A stretch of 64,000 nt of DNA from Phyllobacterium myrsinacearum (GTDB lineage: Bacteria > Pseudomonadota > Alphaproteobacteria > Rhizobiales > Rhizobiaceae), in assembly GCF_002980555.1 (NCBI RefSeq), contig NZ_PVBT01000010.1:62001-126000 (forward strand), written 5' to 3'. Each line of letters starts with the position of its first letter. Position 1 is the stretch's first letter. The position numbers were made by a program, and so were the translations under genes. The notes below the pieces were generated by a model. That model was not told the origin of the DNA and made no database searches. It saw nothing but the letters and a program-made list of their open reading frames with translations. This document shows positions 53,837 through 64,000 of this stretch, one piece after another.

Positions 53837-55849
53837 CTATTTGAGGGCTGCAGCGGGGATGGGTGCGGCGTCTTGCGACAATGCAGGACGCAAGGATTGA
53901 GCTTTGGCAATCGTCGGCCCGGTGCCATAGGGCGGCGCGTCGTAGAATTCATCGAGCGCCTTTATCAGCGATGGCCGCGATTCCTGGGCATAATAGATCA
54001 TGTGCCCACCCACGAAATTCTTTACCGGAACCCGTTTGTCGAGAGCAGCATCTTTAAGGTCAAGCTCTGAGCGATGGAAAGGCGTTATTGTGTCGTAGTA
54101 ACCATGCACGGTCAAAAGCTTGAGCGAAGGATCGCGCGCAATGGCCGCCACGATATTGGGCAAACCAGTTGCACCAGCCTTGTCTTGCCAAAGCTCGAAT
54201 GCCAGCTCTGGTCCTTTCACCGCATCCGGATCCGGCGTCTGCCAGGACGCATTGATATAGCGCGCGCGCGGCTTGTAGTTGACATGTGCCGGCAGGTAAC
54301 TGGTGATCCTGTTGTTCAAGGCATCTTCTTCGAAGTGATCGAAATTATACTTCAATGCCTTAAAGCCCAACTTCGGATATTTCGGATTTAATTCTTTTAG
54401 TTTTACATGCATTCGCCCATCATAGGCATTGAAATCATAGCCGGGCATCAAGGCTGCAGCGTACGGTTTGAAATTTAGTTCGCCCCCGGAGTAGGCGGGT
54501 ATTCGCTTCGGAAGGCCTGTATAGGGCGAGGCGATAAAAGTTAGGTCGCGGGCGTATTTTGCGGCAATATCCCCGAGGGTTGCGGCGTAAGACTCAAGCG
54601 AGGTCTCTTTGCTGCGCGCGGTGGATTTTCCCAGAGCGTCGGCGACCATGGCAAAGGTGGGAAAGTCGCCGTCGATCTGATCCGCACTGCTGTAGTCGAA
54701 CACAGGTGAATGGAACACAGATCCAGAGAGGGCCTTGAATTTGGATTTGTCGGCACCTTCGGCCTTCTCATAACCGTCAGTGCCTGCATCCACCAATGCC
54801 AGGGTGAGTTTGGGCACGCGGATGCCGCCGGCATAGGATTCGCCATAGAGATATTTCGGCGATTCCTGCCGACGATTGAAATTGATGTAGCGCGTGATGA
54901 ATTGCCTGGAAAGTTCAACGTCCTTGTCAGTCGCCCAGAAGGTCAGATTGGTATTTGGGGCGATGGCTTCGGAAAATCCGCTGCCCGGAACAATGTCGAC
55001 AAAGACGAGATCGGTCCTGTCGATCAGCGACTCCTGACTGTCGATGAAGGGAAATTCCTGCGGCCGCCCGTCGGCCCACACATCCGGCACGTTGAGCGCA
55101 TCGATGACAACATGTTTGGGTGCCCACGAGGCGAGATGCAGATAGACTGATGAAGCGCCCGGCCCACCATTGAAGAAGAAGGTGACAGGACGATTTTCCT
55201 TCGACAAATCGTCGCGCGTATAGGCTGTGTAGAAGATTGACGCCTGTGGATACTGCTTTTCCGGATTCTTGGCATAGGCGGTCAGATGACCGGCCGACGC
55301 GGTGTACCAGAAGCTTTGCCCGTTCAGCGTCATCTTATGGTGCATCACAGCGGGTTTTTCATCGATAGCTGCAGCAAGATAAGCACGCGGGAGGCCGCTA
55401 TATTTGGCGTTGTCTTCGAGCACATAGTCCGCGGGCGCGTAGAGCTTGTACGCTTCCTCGTCCAGACCAGCTCTTGCATAGAGCGCCGCCACGGCCTTTT
55501 TAGGCGCAATCTTCGTTAGTTCACCGGCCGCCTCCGCAATCTTGCCCTCAACCAGGAAGGCCTCAACCGTACGCAGCAAGCTATTTTCCACAGTCAGACC
55601 AGCGGCTTCGAAAATTTTGGCAGCGTCGATAAAATGTCCCGCTTCGATCAGATCGTCGGCACGAATATGAGCAGTTTCAAGCGATACTGCTTCGGGCTGG
55701 ATTTTAGCTGTGGGCGCTTCATTCGATTCCACAGCAGCAACGGGCACCGCTTCGGACGCAAACGTGCTTTCGGAAACGGGACTGTCGGCACTGTTGTTGC
55801 AGGCGGCCAATGCAGCCAGCATTGACAGCGAGAGAATTCGTAATTTCAT
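53837..55849 (-). CDS. Serine carboxypeptidase-like lipoprotein (S10), copy 2
   Basis: A 670-residue lipoprotein with lipobox AAC at about residue 16 and a linker of about 45 residues. A region of roughly 110 residues (about 60-170) with a repeat-like helical pattern (AHIRADDLIEAGHFIDAAKIFEAAG) precedes the peptidase domain; copy 1 lacks it. The S10 domain has FNGGPGASSVY, the nucleophile Ser338 in the canonical GESYAG motif, Asp586 in GYYD and His616 in GGHM, a complete triad. It may remove C-terminal residues from peptides in the periplasm. It is paired with an EF-hand gene just downstream. Confidence 0.87.
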   Translation of the reverse strand: MKLRILSLSMLAALAACNNSADSPVSESTFASEAVPVAAVESNEAPTAKIQPEAVSLETAHIRADDLIEAGHFIDAAKIFEAAGLTVENSLLRTVEAFLVEGKIAEAAGELTKIAPKKAVAALYARAGLDEEAYKLYAPADYVLEDNAKYSGLPRAYLAAAIDEKPAVMHHKMTLNGQSFWYTASAGHLTAYAKNPEKQYPQASIFYTAYTRDDLSKENRPVTFFFNGGPGASSVYLHLASWAPKHVVIDALNVPDVWADGRPQEFPFIDSQESLIDRTDLVFVDIVPGSGFSEAIAPNTNLTFWATDKDVELSRQFITRYINFNRRQESPKYLYGESYAGGIRVPKLTLALVDAGTDGYEKAEGADKSKFKALSGSVFHSPVFDYSSADQIDGDFPTFAMVADALGKSTARSKETSLESYAATLGDIAAKYARDLTFIASPYTGLPKRIPAYSGGELNFKPYAAALMPGYDFNAYDGRMHVKLKELNPKYPKLGFKALKYNFDHFEEDALNNRITSYLPAHVNYKPRARYINASWQTPDPDAVKGPELAFELWQDKAGATGLPNIVAAIARDPSLKLLTVHGYYDTITPFHRSELDLKDAALDKRVPVKNFVGGHMIYYAQESRPSLIKALDEFYDAPPYGTGPTIAKAQSLRPALSQDAAPIPAAALK

Positions 55850-56002
55850 GTGTGAAAAATTCCCCAGTTTTAAAAATGCTTTTGAAAAAGGCCAAGCTGT
55901 CAAATGGGATGAGGTGCTGTCAATTGAGCGAAAGTCTCAACAACCGGAGAAACGTTGAGAGGTTGTGACCGCCCGCATCCCTCCGTCACCACAGAGAAAA
56001 GG

Positions 56003-58510
56003 ATGGACTTAACGCCACAAACCTTGTCAAAACGGCCGGAGATTTCACCACTGGATTTTGCCGTGCCTGACCTGCCCCTCCTGCCCGTGACCGAGATTTT
56101 TCCCGCGCTGGACGGTGCGCTGGCGGGCGGCACGGCGGCGGTTGTGGTGGCGCCGCCGGGCGCCGGCAAGACCACGCTCATTCCGCTGCATCTCCTCCAT
56201 GCGCCATGGCGCGGCGACCGGACCATCATCCTCCTCGAACCGCGCCGTCTTGCCGCCCGCGCTGCCGCCAGCCGCATGGCCAGCCTGCTGGATGAGGAGG
56301 TGGGTGCCACCGTCGGTTACCGCATGCGGCTGGAAAACAGGGTGTCGGCGAGGACGCGCATCCTCGTGGTGACCGAAGGCGTGTTCGCCCGCATGATCCT
56401 CGACGATCCCGATCTTGCCGGTGTCGCCGCCGTGCTGTTCGACGAATTTCACGAGCGCAGCCTCGATGCCGATTTCGGCCTGGCGCTGGCGCTCGACGTG
56501 CAGGCGGCGCTGCGCCCGGACCTGAAGCTTCTCGTCATGTCGGCCACGCTCGACGGCGCACGCGTGGCGCAGCTTCTCGGCGATGCGCCGGTGCTGGAAA
56601 GCAAGGGCCGCTCCTTTCCCATCGAAACGCGCTATCGCGAGCGCAGGCCGGATGAGAAGATCGAAGAGGCCATGGCGCGGGCGATCCGCGATACGCTGGC
56701 AACGGAAACGGGCAGCATTCTGGCCTTTCTTCCCGGGCAGCGCGAGATCGAGCGCACCGCCGAAGCGCTGGAGGGGCGCGTGGGCGCCGATACGCTGATC
56801 GTGCCGCTTTACGGCGCGCTGGAGGGCCGCGACCAGGATGCGGCGATCCGCCCGGCGCCGCCGGGCAGGCGCAAGGTGGTGCTGGCGACATCCATCGCCG
56901 AGACCTCAATCACTATTGACGGCGTGCGCGTCGTCATCGACAGCGGCCTGGCGCGGCTGCCGAAATTCGAACCGGCCACCGGCCTGACCCGGCTGGAGAC
57001 GGTGCGGGCGGCGCGCGCGGCGGTGGACCAGCGCGCGGGCCGTGCCGGACGCACGGAGCCCGGCATTGCCCTGCGCCTGTGGCGCGCCGAACAGACGGCG
57101 GCGCTGGAGGCCTTTGCCCCGCCGGAAATTCTCGAGGCTGATTTGACCGGCCTCGTGCTCGACTGCGCTGCCTGGGGCGTTGCCGACCCGCGCAGCCTGG
57201 CCTTTCTCGATGCGCCGCCCGCCCCCGCCATCCGGGAAGCCAAGGTCTTGCTCGACAATCTCGGGGCGCTCGATGGCGACCGCATCACCCCGATGGGCCA
57301 CGCCATGCGCGCCCTCGCCCTGCCGGCCCGCCTTGCCCATATGGTGCTGACCGCGCGGGAACGCGGACAGGGCGGGCGCGCGGCGGACCTCGCCGTGCTC
57401 CTCACCGAACGCGGACTGGGCGGCAATGACATCGACCTCGACGTGCGACTGGCACGTTTTCAGCGCGAACGCGGCGAGCGGGCAACGCGGGCGCGCGGGC
57501 TGGCAAAGCGGCTCGCCGGGCGGGATGCCGTGCAGGGCACGGAGCCGGAAAGTGCCGGGCGCCTGCTGATCGATGCCTATCCCGACCGCATTGCCAAGGC
57601 GCGCGGCAACGGCCAGTTCACGCTGGCCAACGGCCGCGGCGGCGACATGGATGCGGCGACCTCGCTGGCGCGCGCGCCGTGGCTCGTCGTCGCCGATCTG
57701 GCGGGCCGGGCCGGCAAGGCGCGGATACTGGCAGCGGCGGAGACAACCGAAGCCGAGATCCGCGACGCGCTCGGCGATCGCATCGTCAGCGGCCGGCAGG
57801 TCACCTACGACGCAAACCGCAATGCGCTGCAGGCGCGCGATGCCACCCGCATCGGCGCCATTGCCCTGGCGGAAAAGACGCTGCCCGCCCCCAGCGGCGA
57901 TCAGGCCAATCAGGGCGTCGTCGAGGCGGTGCGCAGCCATGGTCTTGATATCCTGCCCTGGCCGAAGGAGGCGACGATCCTGCGCCGCCGGCTTGCCTGG
58001 CTGCACAAGGGCCTCGGCGCGCCCTGGCCGTCGATGGCCGATGCCGACCTGATCGCCGCGCTCGACGACTGGCTGCTGCCGTTCCTGCCCGGCACGGCCA
58101 ATCTCAACCAGATCCCGGCGCATGTGCTTGTCGAAGGGCTGCGCGCGCTGGTGCCCCATGACCTGCAGCGCCGGATCGATGCACTGGCTCCGACGCATTT
58201 CGCGGTGCCGACCGGCTCGAACATTCGCATCCGCTACGATGCGGATGACCCGGTTCTCGCGGTGCGCGTGCAGGAACTGTTCGGGCTCGGGGTTCATCCT
58301 GCCATCGCCGGCGGAACCATCCCGCTGCTGCTCGAACTTCTCTCCCCGGCGCACCGGCCGATCCAGATCACCCGTGACCTGCCGGGCTTCTGGAAAGGCT
58401 CCTGGGCCGATGTGCGCAGCGACATGCGCGGGCGTTATCCCCGGCATGTCTGGCCGGAAGACCCGGCGCAGGCGCTGCCCACGGCCCGGGCCAAACCGCG
58501 CGGCACATAG
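56003..58510 (+). CDS. hrpB: ATP-dependent helicase HrpB
   Basis: An 835-residue DEAH-box helicase. Walker A GAGKTT near residue 55, the DEFHERS box near 150 and the SAT motif (VMSATLDGARVA) are visible, followed by motif VI QRAGRAGRTEPG, the HA2 region and the HrpB-specific C-terminus (ITRDLPGFWKGSWADVRSDMRGRYPRHVWPEDP in outline). HrpB proteins are RNA/DNA helicases of poorly known role in bacteria. The start ATG 56003 has only a weak AAAGG upstream. It is divergent from the S10/EF-hand pair and followed by regB after 63 bases. Confidence 0.95.
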   Translation: MDLTPQTLSKRPEISPLDFAVPDLPLLPVTEIFPALDGALAGGTAAVVVAPPGAGKTTLIPLHLLHAPWRGDRTIILLEPRRLAARAAASRMASLLDEEVGATVGYRMRLENRVSARTRILVVTEGVFARMILDDPDLAGVAAVLFDEFHERSLDADFGLALALDVQAALRPDLKLLVMSATLDGARVAQLLGDAPVLESKGRSFPIETRYRERRPDEKIEEAMARAIRDTLATETGSILAFLPGQREIERTAEALEGRVGADTLIVPLYGALEGRDQDAAIRPAPPGRRKVVLATSIAETSITIDGVRVVIDSGLARLPKFEPATGLTRLETVRAARAAVDQRAGRAGRTEPGIALRLWRAEQTAALEAFAPPEILEADLTGLVLDCAAWGVADPRSLAFLDAPPAPAIREAKVLLDNLGALDGDRITPMGHAMRALALPARLAHMVLTARERGQGGRAADLAVLLTERGLGGNDIDLDVRLARFQRERGERATRARGLAKRLAGRDAVQGTEPESAGRLLIDAYPDRIAKARGNGQFTLANGRGGDMDAATSLARAPWLVVADLAGRAGKARILAAAETTEAEIRDALGDRIVSGRQVTYDANRNALQARDATRIGAIALAEKTLPAPSGDQANQGVVEAVRSHGLDILPWPKEATILRRRLAWLHKGLGAPWPSMADADLIAALDDWLLPFLPGTANLNQIPAHVLVEGLRALVPHDLQRRIDALAPTHFAVPTGSNIRIRYDADDPVLAVRVQELFGLGVHPAIAGGTIPLLLELLSPAHRPIQITRDLPGFWKGSWADVRSDMRGRYPRHVWPEDPAQALPTARAKPRGT

Positions 58511-58573
58511 GCGCGCGGCAAACGATGCAAAACGAGAATTCCCTTTGCATCGGGTTTGTTCTAAAGCTCGCCC

Positions 58574-59878
58574 ATGGTTCAAGAATTCAGCATACGTTCC
58601 TCATACCTGTCGCGGCGGCTGCGGCTGACGACGCTGATCCGCCTGCGCTGGCTGGCCGTGGCGGGCCAGAGCATCGCGGTTCTCTTCGTCGCGCTCTATC
58701 TGAAATTTCCGTTCCCGGTCAGCATCTGCTTTGCGCTGATTGCCTGCTCGGCGTGGCTGAACCTCCTTTTGTCGTTTCGCTACCCGATCAACCACCGGCT
58801 TGAACCGCGCGCGGCCATCACCGTTCTCGCCTTCGATATCCTGCAGGTGGCGGGCCTGCTCTACATGACCGGCGGGCTGCAAAATCCCTTCGCCGTGCTG
58901 ATGATCGTCCCGGTCATCATCTCCGCAACCTCCCTGCCCGCCTCGTCGACCGTAACGCTCGGTGTCCTCGTGACGGTCTGCGCGACGGCCCTTGCCTATT
59001 TCCACCTGCCCCTGCCCTGGTATCCCGACCAGACCTTGCAGCTGCCGTTCGTGCTGATTGCAGGGGTGTGGTGTTCCGTTGTTTCGGCGCTGGTCTTCAC
59101 CGCCGTCTATGCCTACCGCGTTGCCGAGGAAGCCCGGCTTCTGGCGGATGCGCTCACGGCGACTGAACTCATCCTGCAGCGCGAGCAGCATCTTTCCGCG
59201 CTCGATGGCCTTGCCGCGGCGGCGGCGCATGAACTGGGCACACCGCTTGCAACCATTGCGCTTGTCGCCAAGGAAATGCAGCGGGCGCTGGCGCAGGACG
59301 ATCGCTTCGCCGAGGATATCGAGCTGTTGCGCTCGCAGACCGACCGCTGCCGGGAAATCCTGAAACGGCTGACCAGCCTGTCCTCCGAAAGCGAGGAACA
59401 CATGTCGCGGCTGAAGATTTCCTCGCTGATCGAGGAAGTCATCGAGCCCAACCGCAATTTCGGTATCGGCATCGAGGTGACGAAACTGCGCGGCGAAGGC
59501 AACGAGCCGGTCATCCGCCGCAATCCGGGAATCATTTACGGTCTTGGCAATCTGGTGGAGAACGCAGTGGACTTTGCCCGCGAAACCATCCAGGTCTCCT
59601 GGGGCTGGACCGACAAGACCGTGCAGATCGTCGTTGCCGATGACGGCAAAGGTTTCCCGGCTGATATTCTCGACCGAATCGGCGAGCCCTATACCACCGG
59701 GCGCGACCGCGAGAGCAATGAACATGGCGGCGGCCTCGGCCTGGGGCTGTTCATCGCCAAAACCCTGCTGGAGCGTTCCGGCGCCGCCATCACCTTCCGT
59801 AATCGCAATGATCCGGGGCAAGGCGCAGAAGTTGTCGTGACATGGCCGCGCAATCAACTTGATGAACAAAACGGATAA
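58574..59878 (+). CDS. regB: Redox sensor histidine kinase (RegB/PrrB/ActS)
   Basis: A 434-residue membrane histidine kinase. Six helices occupy about residues 28-185; the quinone-binding heptapeptide GGLQNPF is at 100-106. The H-box is AAAHELGTPLATI with the phosphorylated His at 219. The redox-active Cys259 sits in TDRCREIL, as in RegB, where disulfide formation shuts off the kinase. The N-, G1- and G2-boxes (NLVENAVDFA, DDGKGFP, GGGLGLGLFIAKTLLERSG) follow. It controls redox-dependent genes together with the response regulator downstream. Confidence 0.97.
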   Translation: MVQEFSIRSSYLSRRLRLTTLIRLRWLAVAGQSIAVLFVALYLKFPFPVSICFALIACSAWLNLLLSFRYPINHRLEPRAAITVLAFDILQVAGLLYMTGGLQNPFAVLMIVPVIISATSLPASSTVTLGVLVTVCATALAYFHLPLPWYPDQTLQLPFVLIAGVWCSVVSALVFTAVYAYRVAEEARLLADALTATELILQREQHLSALDGLAAAAAHELGTPLATIALVAKEMQRALAQDDRFAEDIELLRSQTDRCREILKRLTSLSSESEEHMSRLKISSLIEEVIEPNRNFGIGIEVTKLRGEGNEPVIRRNPGIIYGLGNLVENAVDFARETIQVSWGWTDKTVQIVVADDGKGFPADILDRIGEPYTTGRDRESNEHGGGLGLGLFIAKTLLERSGAAITFRNRNDPGQGAEVVVTWPRNQLDEQNG

Positions 59879-59946
59879 CCTTTGACTTTTTGTTCATTGC
59901 GAACCATTAACGGAGTATATTTATAAGAAATGAGCAGGAAACCCTG

Positions 59947-60510
59947 ATGGAACACACGGATCAGGACGATATTGCGGCCATAGGCGGCGATCGGACACTG
60001 TTGCTGGTCGACGACGACAAGCCCTTTTTGCAGCGCCTGGCGCGCGCCATGGAATCCCGCGGTTTCACCGTTGCAACCGCTGAATCGGTCGAGGCGGGAC
60101 TTGCCAGCGTCAAGACACATGCGCCGGCCTATGCGGTGGTCGACATGCGGCTGGGCGACGGCAACGGCCTTGATATCATCGAGGCAATCCGGGCGCGCCG
60201 CGAAGACACCCGCGCCATTGTCCTGACCGGCTACGGCAACATCGCGACAGCGGTCAATGCCGTCAAGCTCGGCGCCATCGACTACCTGTCCAAGCCCGCC
60301 GATGCCGATGAGGTGTTTGCCGCGCTGACCCGCCGCTCCGGCGCCAAGGTTGCCCCGCCGGAAAACCCGATGTCGGCCGATCGTGTCCGCTGGGAACATA
60401 TCCAGCGCGTCTATGAAATGTGCGACCGCAATGTTTCCGAAACGGCCCGCCGTCTCAACATGCACCGGCGTACCCTGCAGCGCATCCTTGCAAAGCGCGC
60501 CCCGCGCTGA
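59947..60510 (+). CDS. regA: Redox response regulator (RegA/PrrA/ActR)
   Basis: A 187-residue response regulator with an N-terminal receiver (LLLVDDDKPFLQRLARAM, phospho-acceptor Asp66 in VVDMRLGDGNGL, then LTGYGNIATAV and the Lys in YLSKPADADEV), a short Pro-rich linker and a C-terminal Fis-type helix-turn-helix (VRWEHIQRVYEMCDRNVSETARRLNMHRRTLQRILAKRAPR in outline). This fits RegA/ActR exactly, which activates photosynthesis, respiration, nitrogen or stress genes under low oxygen. It follows regB by 68 bases, an AT-rich gap that may hold an extra promoter. Confidence 0.97.
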   Translation: MEHTDQDDIAAIGGDRTLLLVDDDKPFLQRLARAMESRGFTVATAESVEAGLASVKTHAPAYAVVDMRLGDGNGLDIIEAIRARREDTRAIVLTGYGNIATAVNAVKLGAIDYLSKPADADEVFAALTRRSGAKVAPPENPMSADRVRWEHIQRVYEMCDRNVSETARRLNMHRRTLQRILAKRAPR

Positions 60511-60511
60511 C

Positions 60512-61006
60512 CTATTCCATATCCGTTTCGGGCAAGTGAATTCCGGACAATTCGGCCAGTGTCATGCGCGCCGCGCTGACCCGCGCAAAGCGCAGGGTCA
60601 TCGCCTTGCGCGTCGCCCCGGACAATTTGTGCTCGGGCGCCTCACGCAGGATTTCCGCGCCATAGCCATCCGACAGGATGAACCCGCAGTCCTGCGGGAA
60701 AATATCAGCGGGAACGCCGGGATGGGTGGCAAAGAACAGCCGGTCGCAATGGGCCCGGTAGTCCGGCCATTTCTTGTCGACCTTCCAGTCCTCGATCGAT
60801 GATTTGATCTCGACAATCCAGATCTCACCGCTGCGCGACACGGCAACCAGATCGGCGCGCCGTCCCGAAGCCAGCGGCAGTTCCGGCATCACCGCCAGAC
60901 CAAGGTCAAGAAACAGCCGCTGCACACCGCGGCGCACCAGCATGGCGTTCTCTGACTGACGACCATCGATGAGTGGGCTGGTCTGACCGGGAATCACAAG
61001 GGGCAT
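60512..61006 (-). CDS. MmcB family DNA repair protein
   Basis: A 164-residue protein of the MmcB (DUF1052) family, linked in Caulobacter to DNA repair. It carries a PD-(D/E)XK-like nuclease pattern: GRRADLVAVSRSGEIWIVEIKSS (outline) supplies the Asp, Glu and Lys, followed by DWKVDKKWPDYRAHCDRLFFAT. The fold suggests a DNA endonuclease-type role, but activity is unproven. It converges with regA, with only a single base between the stops. The plus-strand region upstream (61,007-61,180) is a 180-base gap. Confidence 0.9.
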   Translation of the reverse strand: MPLVIPGQTSPLIDGRQSENAMLVRRGVQRLFLDLGLAVMPELPLASGRRADLVAVSRSGEIWIVEIKSSIEDWKVDKKWPDYRAHCDRLFFATHPGVPADIFPQDCGFILSDGYGAEILREAPEHKLSGATRKAMTLRFARVSAARMTLAELSGIHLPETDME

Positions 61007-61186
61007 GGTGCAAGTATCGCTGAGATCGCTACAACCGAATACGGCAAAAATGCACCACTTGGTTGAGGATAAGTATGGTTAACAGAAAACTACGCTTTAC
61101 GGTTAATCAAGCATTAACAATAATGGCAGTAATGAGGGAAGACAACTGAATCGCCTTAGATTCGGCTAATACTTGATGGGGTGACT

Positions 61187-61804
61187 ATGCAACTCAAGAC
61201 AATCGTCCTGGCAGTTGGGCTGATGGGTGCAACTGCTCTGACCGGCTGTTCCACGATCGGCTTCAACTATTCCACTGCCTCCTACTCCTCCGTGACCGAC
61301 GCCGGTTATGTGCTTCCTGCCATTCCCCGCGCCAAGATTTCCCCGCAGTTCCTGCGTCAGGAAGTTCGCTATGATGGCGGTGAAGCCCCAGGGACAATCG
61401 TTGTCGATACCAAGGCAAAGTTCCTTTACTTCGTCCTCGGTGACGACCGCGCCATGCGCTACGGCATCGGCGTCGGCAAGCAGGGCTTTGAATGGCATGG
61501 TTCGGCACGCGTTGCCTTGAAGCGCGAATGGCCAACCTGGACGCCGCCGAAGGAAATGATCAAGCGCAAGCCTGAGCTGGCTGAGTTCCGCGACGGCATG
61601 GACCCGGGCCTGCAGAATCCGCTCGGCGCCCGTGCGCTCTACCTCTTCAACAAGGGCGGCGATACCGGCTATCGCCTGCACGGCACGCCGGAATGGTGGT
61701 CCATTGGCAAGGCCATGTCTTCGGGCTGCATCCGCCTGATGAATCAGGACATCATCGACCTCTTCAACCGTGCCGAGGTGGGTGCGAAAGTGGTCGTGCT
61801 GTAA
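61187..61804 (+). CDS. L,D-transpeptidase lipoprotein (ErfK/YbiS)
   Basis: A 205-residue lipoprotein with lipobox LTGC (Cys at about 22) and a YkuD-fold catalytic domain. The motif HGTPEWWSIGKAMSSGCIRLMNQDIIDL in outline carries the catalytic His and Cys181 in the SSGCIRL signature. Such enzymes make 3-3 peptidoglycan cross-links or attach outer-membrane lipoproteins to the wall. GGGG lies seven bases before the ATG at 61187. A strong terminator follows. With the S11 and SLT enzymes earlier in the window it is the third peptidoglycan lipoprotein. Confidence 0.93.
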   Translation: MQLKTIVLAVGLMGATALTGCSTIGFNYSTASYSSVTDAGYVLPAIPRAKISPQFLRQEVRYDGGEAPGTIVVDTKAKFLYFVLGDDRAMRYGIGVGKQGFEWHGSARVALKREWPTWTPPKEMIKRKPELAEFRDGMDPGLQNPLGARALYLFNKGGDTGYRLHGTPEWWSIGKAMSSGCIRLMNQDIIDLFNRAEVGAKVVVL

Positions 61805-61831
61805 TTTGCCGATCGACGATTTGCATGAAAG

Positions 61832-61855
61832 GGCCGCCCGCAAGGCGGCCTTTTT
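61832..61855 (+). terminator. Terminator after L,D-transpeptidase gene
   Basis: GGCCGCC and GGCGGCC form a seven-base GC-rich stem around a five-base loop, followed by five T residues. It ends the plus-strand transcript and abuts the stop of the minus-strand VapC-like gene, whose transcript may also use it. Confidence 0.88.
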
Positions 61856-62268
61856 CATATGTTCCAGGGATTGAGGGTCCGGACCCCTGCCGATGCAAAA
61901 TCCGCAATGTTGCGGGTTACCACAACCATGCCATGGACCAGGGCCGTTGCAGCGATAAGCGCATCGCGCTCCGATTGAGGATCAGGGACGTGAAGGTGCG
62001 CGCAGCGTTGTGCGACAGCCGTGTCCACTGCGAGAACTCTTCCCTCGAACCGCGGCAACACCCAATTGTCCCGCCACAGGCGCAGGATCGCTCCTTGTTG
62101 CATATCACGCCGCTCCACGAGCAGCAGACCCTGTTCAATTTCCAGTATCGTGATTGCCGAGATGAAAAAATGAGAGAATGGTATGGTCGACGCCCATGCC
62201 ATGACGTTCGCATCGGCTCTGTCCGGCCGGCGCATTTCGGAAATGAAATTGGTATCCAGAATAAACAT
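61855..62268 (-). CDS. PIN-domain toxin (VapC/FitB-like)
   Basis: A 137-residue PIN ribonuclease. Acidic residues for metal binding are visible: Asp5 in LDTN, Glu in TILEIEQG near residue 44, the Asp in SERDALIAATAL near 101 and Asp in RNIADF near the C-terminus. VapC/FitB toxins cleave specific tRNAs or rRNA to stop growth. Its ATG overlaps the antitoxin stop by one base (62268), the usual coupled antitoxin-first order. It is the third toxin-antitoxin pair of the window. Confidence 0.93.
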   Translation of the reverse strand: MFILDTNFISEMRRPDRADANVMAWASTIPFSHFFISAITILEIEQGLLLVERRDMQQGAILRLWRDNWVLPRFEGRVLAVDTAVAQRCAHLHVPDPQSERDALIAATALVHGMVVVTRNIADFASAGVRTLNPWNI

Positions 62269-62522
62269 CAGGACAGATCGGCTGGACGAAACCGTATATT
62301 CAGACTGGGTATGTCGAAATCAAAATCCGAAGGCTCTTGTTGCGCCAGCACATCGGCGAGGCTCTCCTGTCCTCCGGTGAGCTTCAGATATTCTTCCATG
62401 CTCAGGAGGACATGGGCAGGCCTGCCCCGATCCGTGATGAATACGGGGCCATTGTTTGCCGCCTTTTTGACGTCACTGGCATGCTGATTGAATTCTCTGC
62501 TCGAAACAGTTGTAATGCCCAC
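62268..62522 (-). CDS. Phd/YefM-family antitoxin
   Basis: An 84-residue antitoxin. The N-terminal TTVSSREFNQHASDVKKAANNGPVFITDRGRPAHVLLSMEEYLKL in outline is the Phd/YefM DNA-binding fold; the C-terminal 35 residues, acidic and flexible, would wrap the toxin's active site. It probably represses its own operon. A palindrome TTGTAG-N8-CTACAA lies 17-36 bases upstream of the start and is the likely operator. GAGGTG precedes the ATG. Confidence 0.93.
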   Translation of the reverse strand: MGITTVSSREFNQHASDVKKAANNGPVFITDRGRPAHVLLSMEEYLKLTGGQESLADVLAQQEPSDFDFDIPSLNIRFRPADLS

Positions 62523-62538
62523 AATGCACCTCTTTAAA

Positions 62539-62558
62539 TTGTAGATACGTTACTACAA
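62539..62558. promoter_or_regulatory. Operator palindrome of Phd/VapC-type pair
   Basis: TTGTAGATACGTTACTACAA is an inverted repeat of six-base arms TTGTAG/CTACAA with a central ACGT. It lies 17 bases upstream of the antitoxin start, the normal place for autoregulation by a Phd/YefM protein. Confidence 0.65.
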
Positions 62559-62632
62559 ACCGGAACTGCGGGCAAACATCATCCGGTTACCGCAATCTGA
62601 TTTATTTGCCGAACTGATTTTTGCCGTGTTGA

Positions 62633-64000
<1,368 letters not shown>

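Noticed and set aside
56906-58582. A 558-codon minus-strand open frame
   Set aside because: It is the antisense shadow of hrpB: no start signal, no domain, Arg/Gly/Ala-rich composition. The hrpB motifs are unmistakable.
58601-59869. A 422-codon minus-strand open frame
   Set aside because: It runs antisense to regB and carries no recognisable domain; regB has all kinase boxes.

Overview
The window looks like the chromosome of an alphaproteobacterium of the order Hyphomicrobiales (Rhizobiales), closest in flavour to Brucellaceae or Phyllobacteriaceae. This is inferred from gene content: an alphaproteobacterial porin tail, an IalB-like secreted protein, a DUF1127 protein, a RegB/RegA (ActS/ActR) redox pair, MmcB, a TadG-like pilus protein and a TPP-riboswitch thiamin operon. 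Most of the DNA is GC-rich. AT-rich patches stand out at about 6.5-6.75 kb, 16.7-18.65 kb, the 3' half of the gene at 11.1-12.1 kb, and just upstream of the peptidase gene at 47.3 kb.

Layout. 0-6.5 kb: porin 3' end and terminator, a small secreted protein, then a minus-strand surface operon (an unknown protein, a trimeric autotransporter adhesin, an IalB-like protein, a membrane-anchored unknown and a DUF4189 protein). 7-10.4 kb: DyP peroxidase cargo, encapsulin shell and a small third gene, then a fatty acid desaturase. 10.5-16.7 kb: ankyrin, DUF930, GlsB-like and YidB-like genes; an MFS pump divergent from an ArsR/cupin pair with paired operators; a DUF1127 gene divergent from a LysR regulator. 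16.7-18.4 kb: an AT-rich island with a methyltransferase-like gene coupled to a LysE-type exporter. 18.6-26.5 kb: small membrane protein, VOC protein, EamA and MFS transporters, GST, a multi-pass membrane protein converging on a coupled three-gene operon of single-pass proteins, and a D,D-carboxypeptidase lipoprotein. 26.9-34 kb: lytic transglycosylase, DUF2339 giant membrane protein, and a TPP-riboswitch operon (permease, binding protein, ThiE, ThiD). 34-41.5 kb: TadG-like protein and a dipeptidase plus Dpp-type ABC importer operon. 41.7-45 kb: TumE-like toxin/HTH pair and gyrB. 45-56 kb: two copies of a cassette pairing a serine carboxypeptidase (family S10) with a secreted EF-hand protein, enclosing a P450, a RES/Xre toxin-antitoxin pair and a formaldehyde-detoxification operon. 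56-64 kb: HrpB helicase, RegB/RegA, MmcB, L,D-transpeptidase, Phd/VapC and the start of phosphoglucomutase.

How the genes work together: the window is rich in cell-envelope functions (adhesin, porin, three peptidoglycan enzymes, lipoprotein peptidases), stress and detoxification functions (encapsulated peroxidase, formaldehyde pathway, GST, RegBA), nutrient import (dipeptides, thiamin precursor), and three toxin-antitoxin pairs. The least explained features are the duplicated S10/EF-hand cassette, the methyltransferase/exporter pair, the adhesin/IalB operon and the three-gene single-pass membrane operon. All functional calls come from reading translated motifs; no database search was possible.
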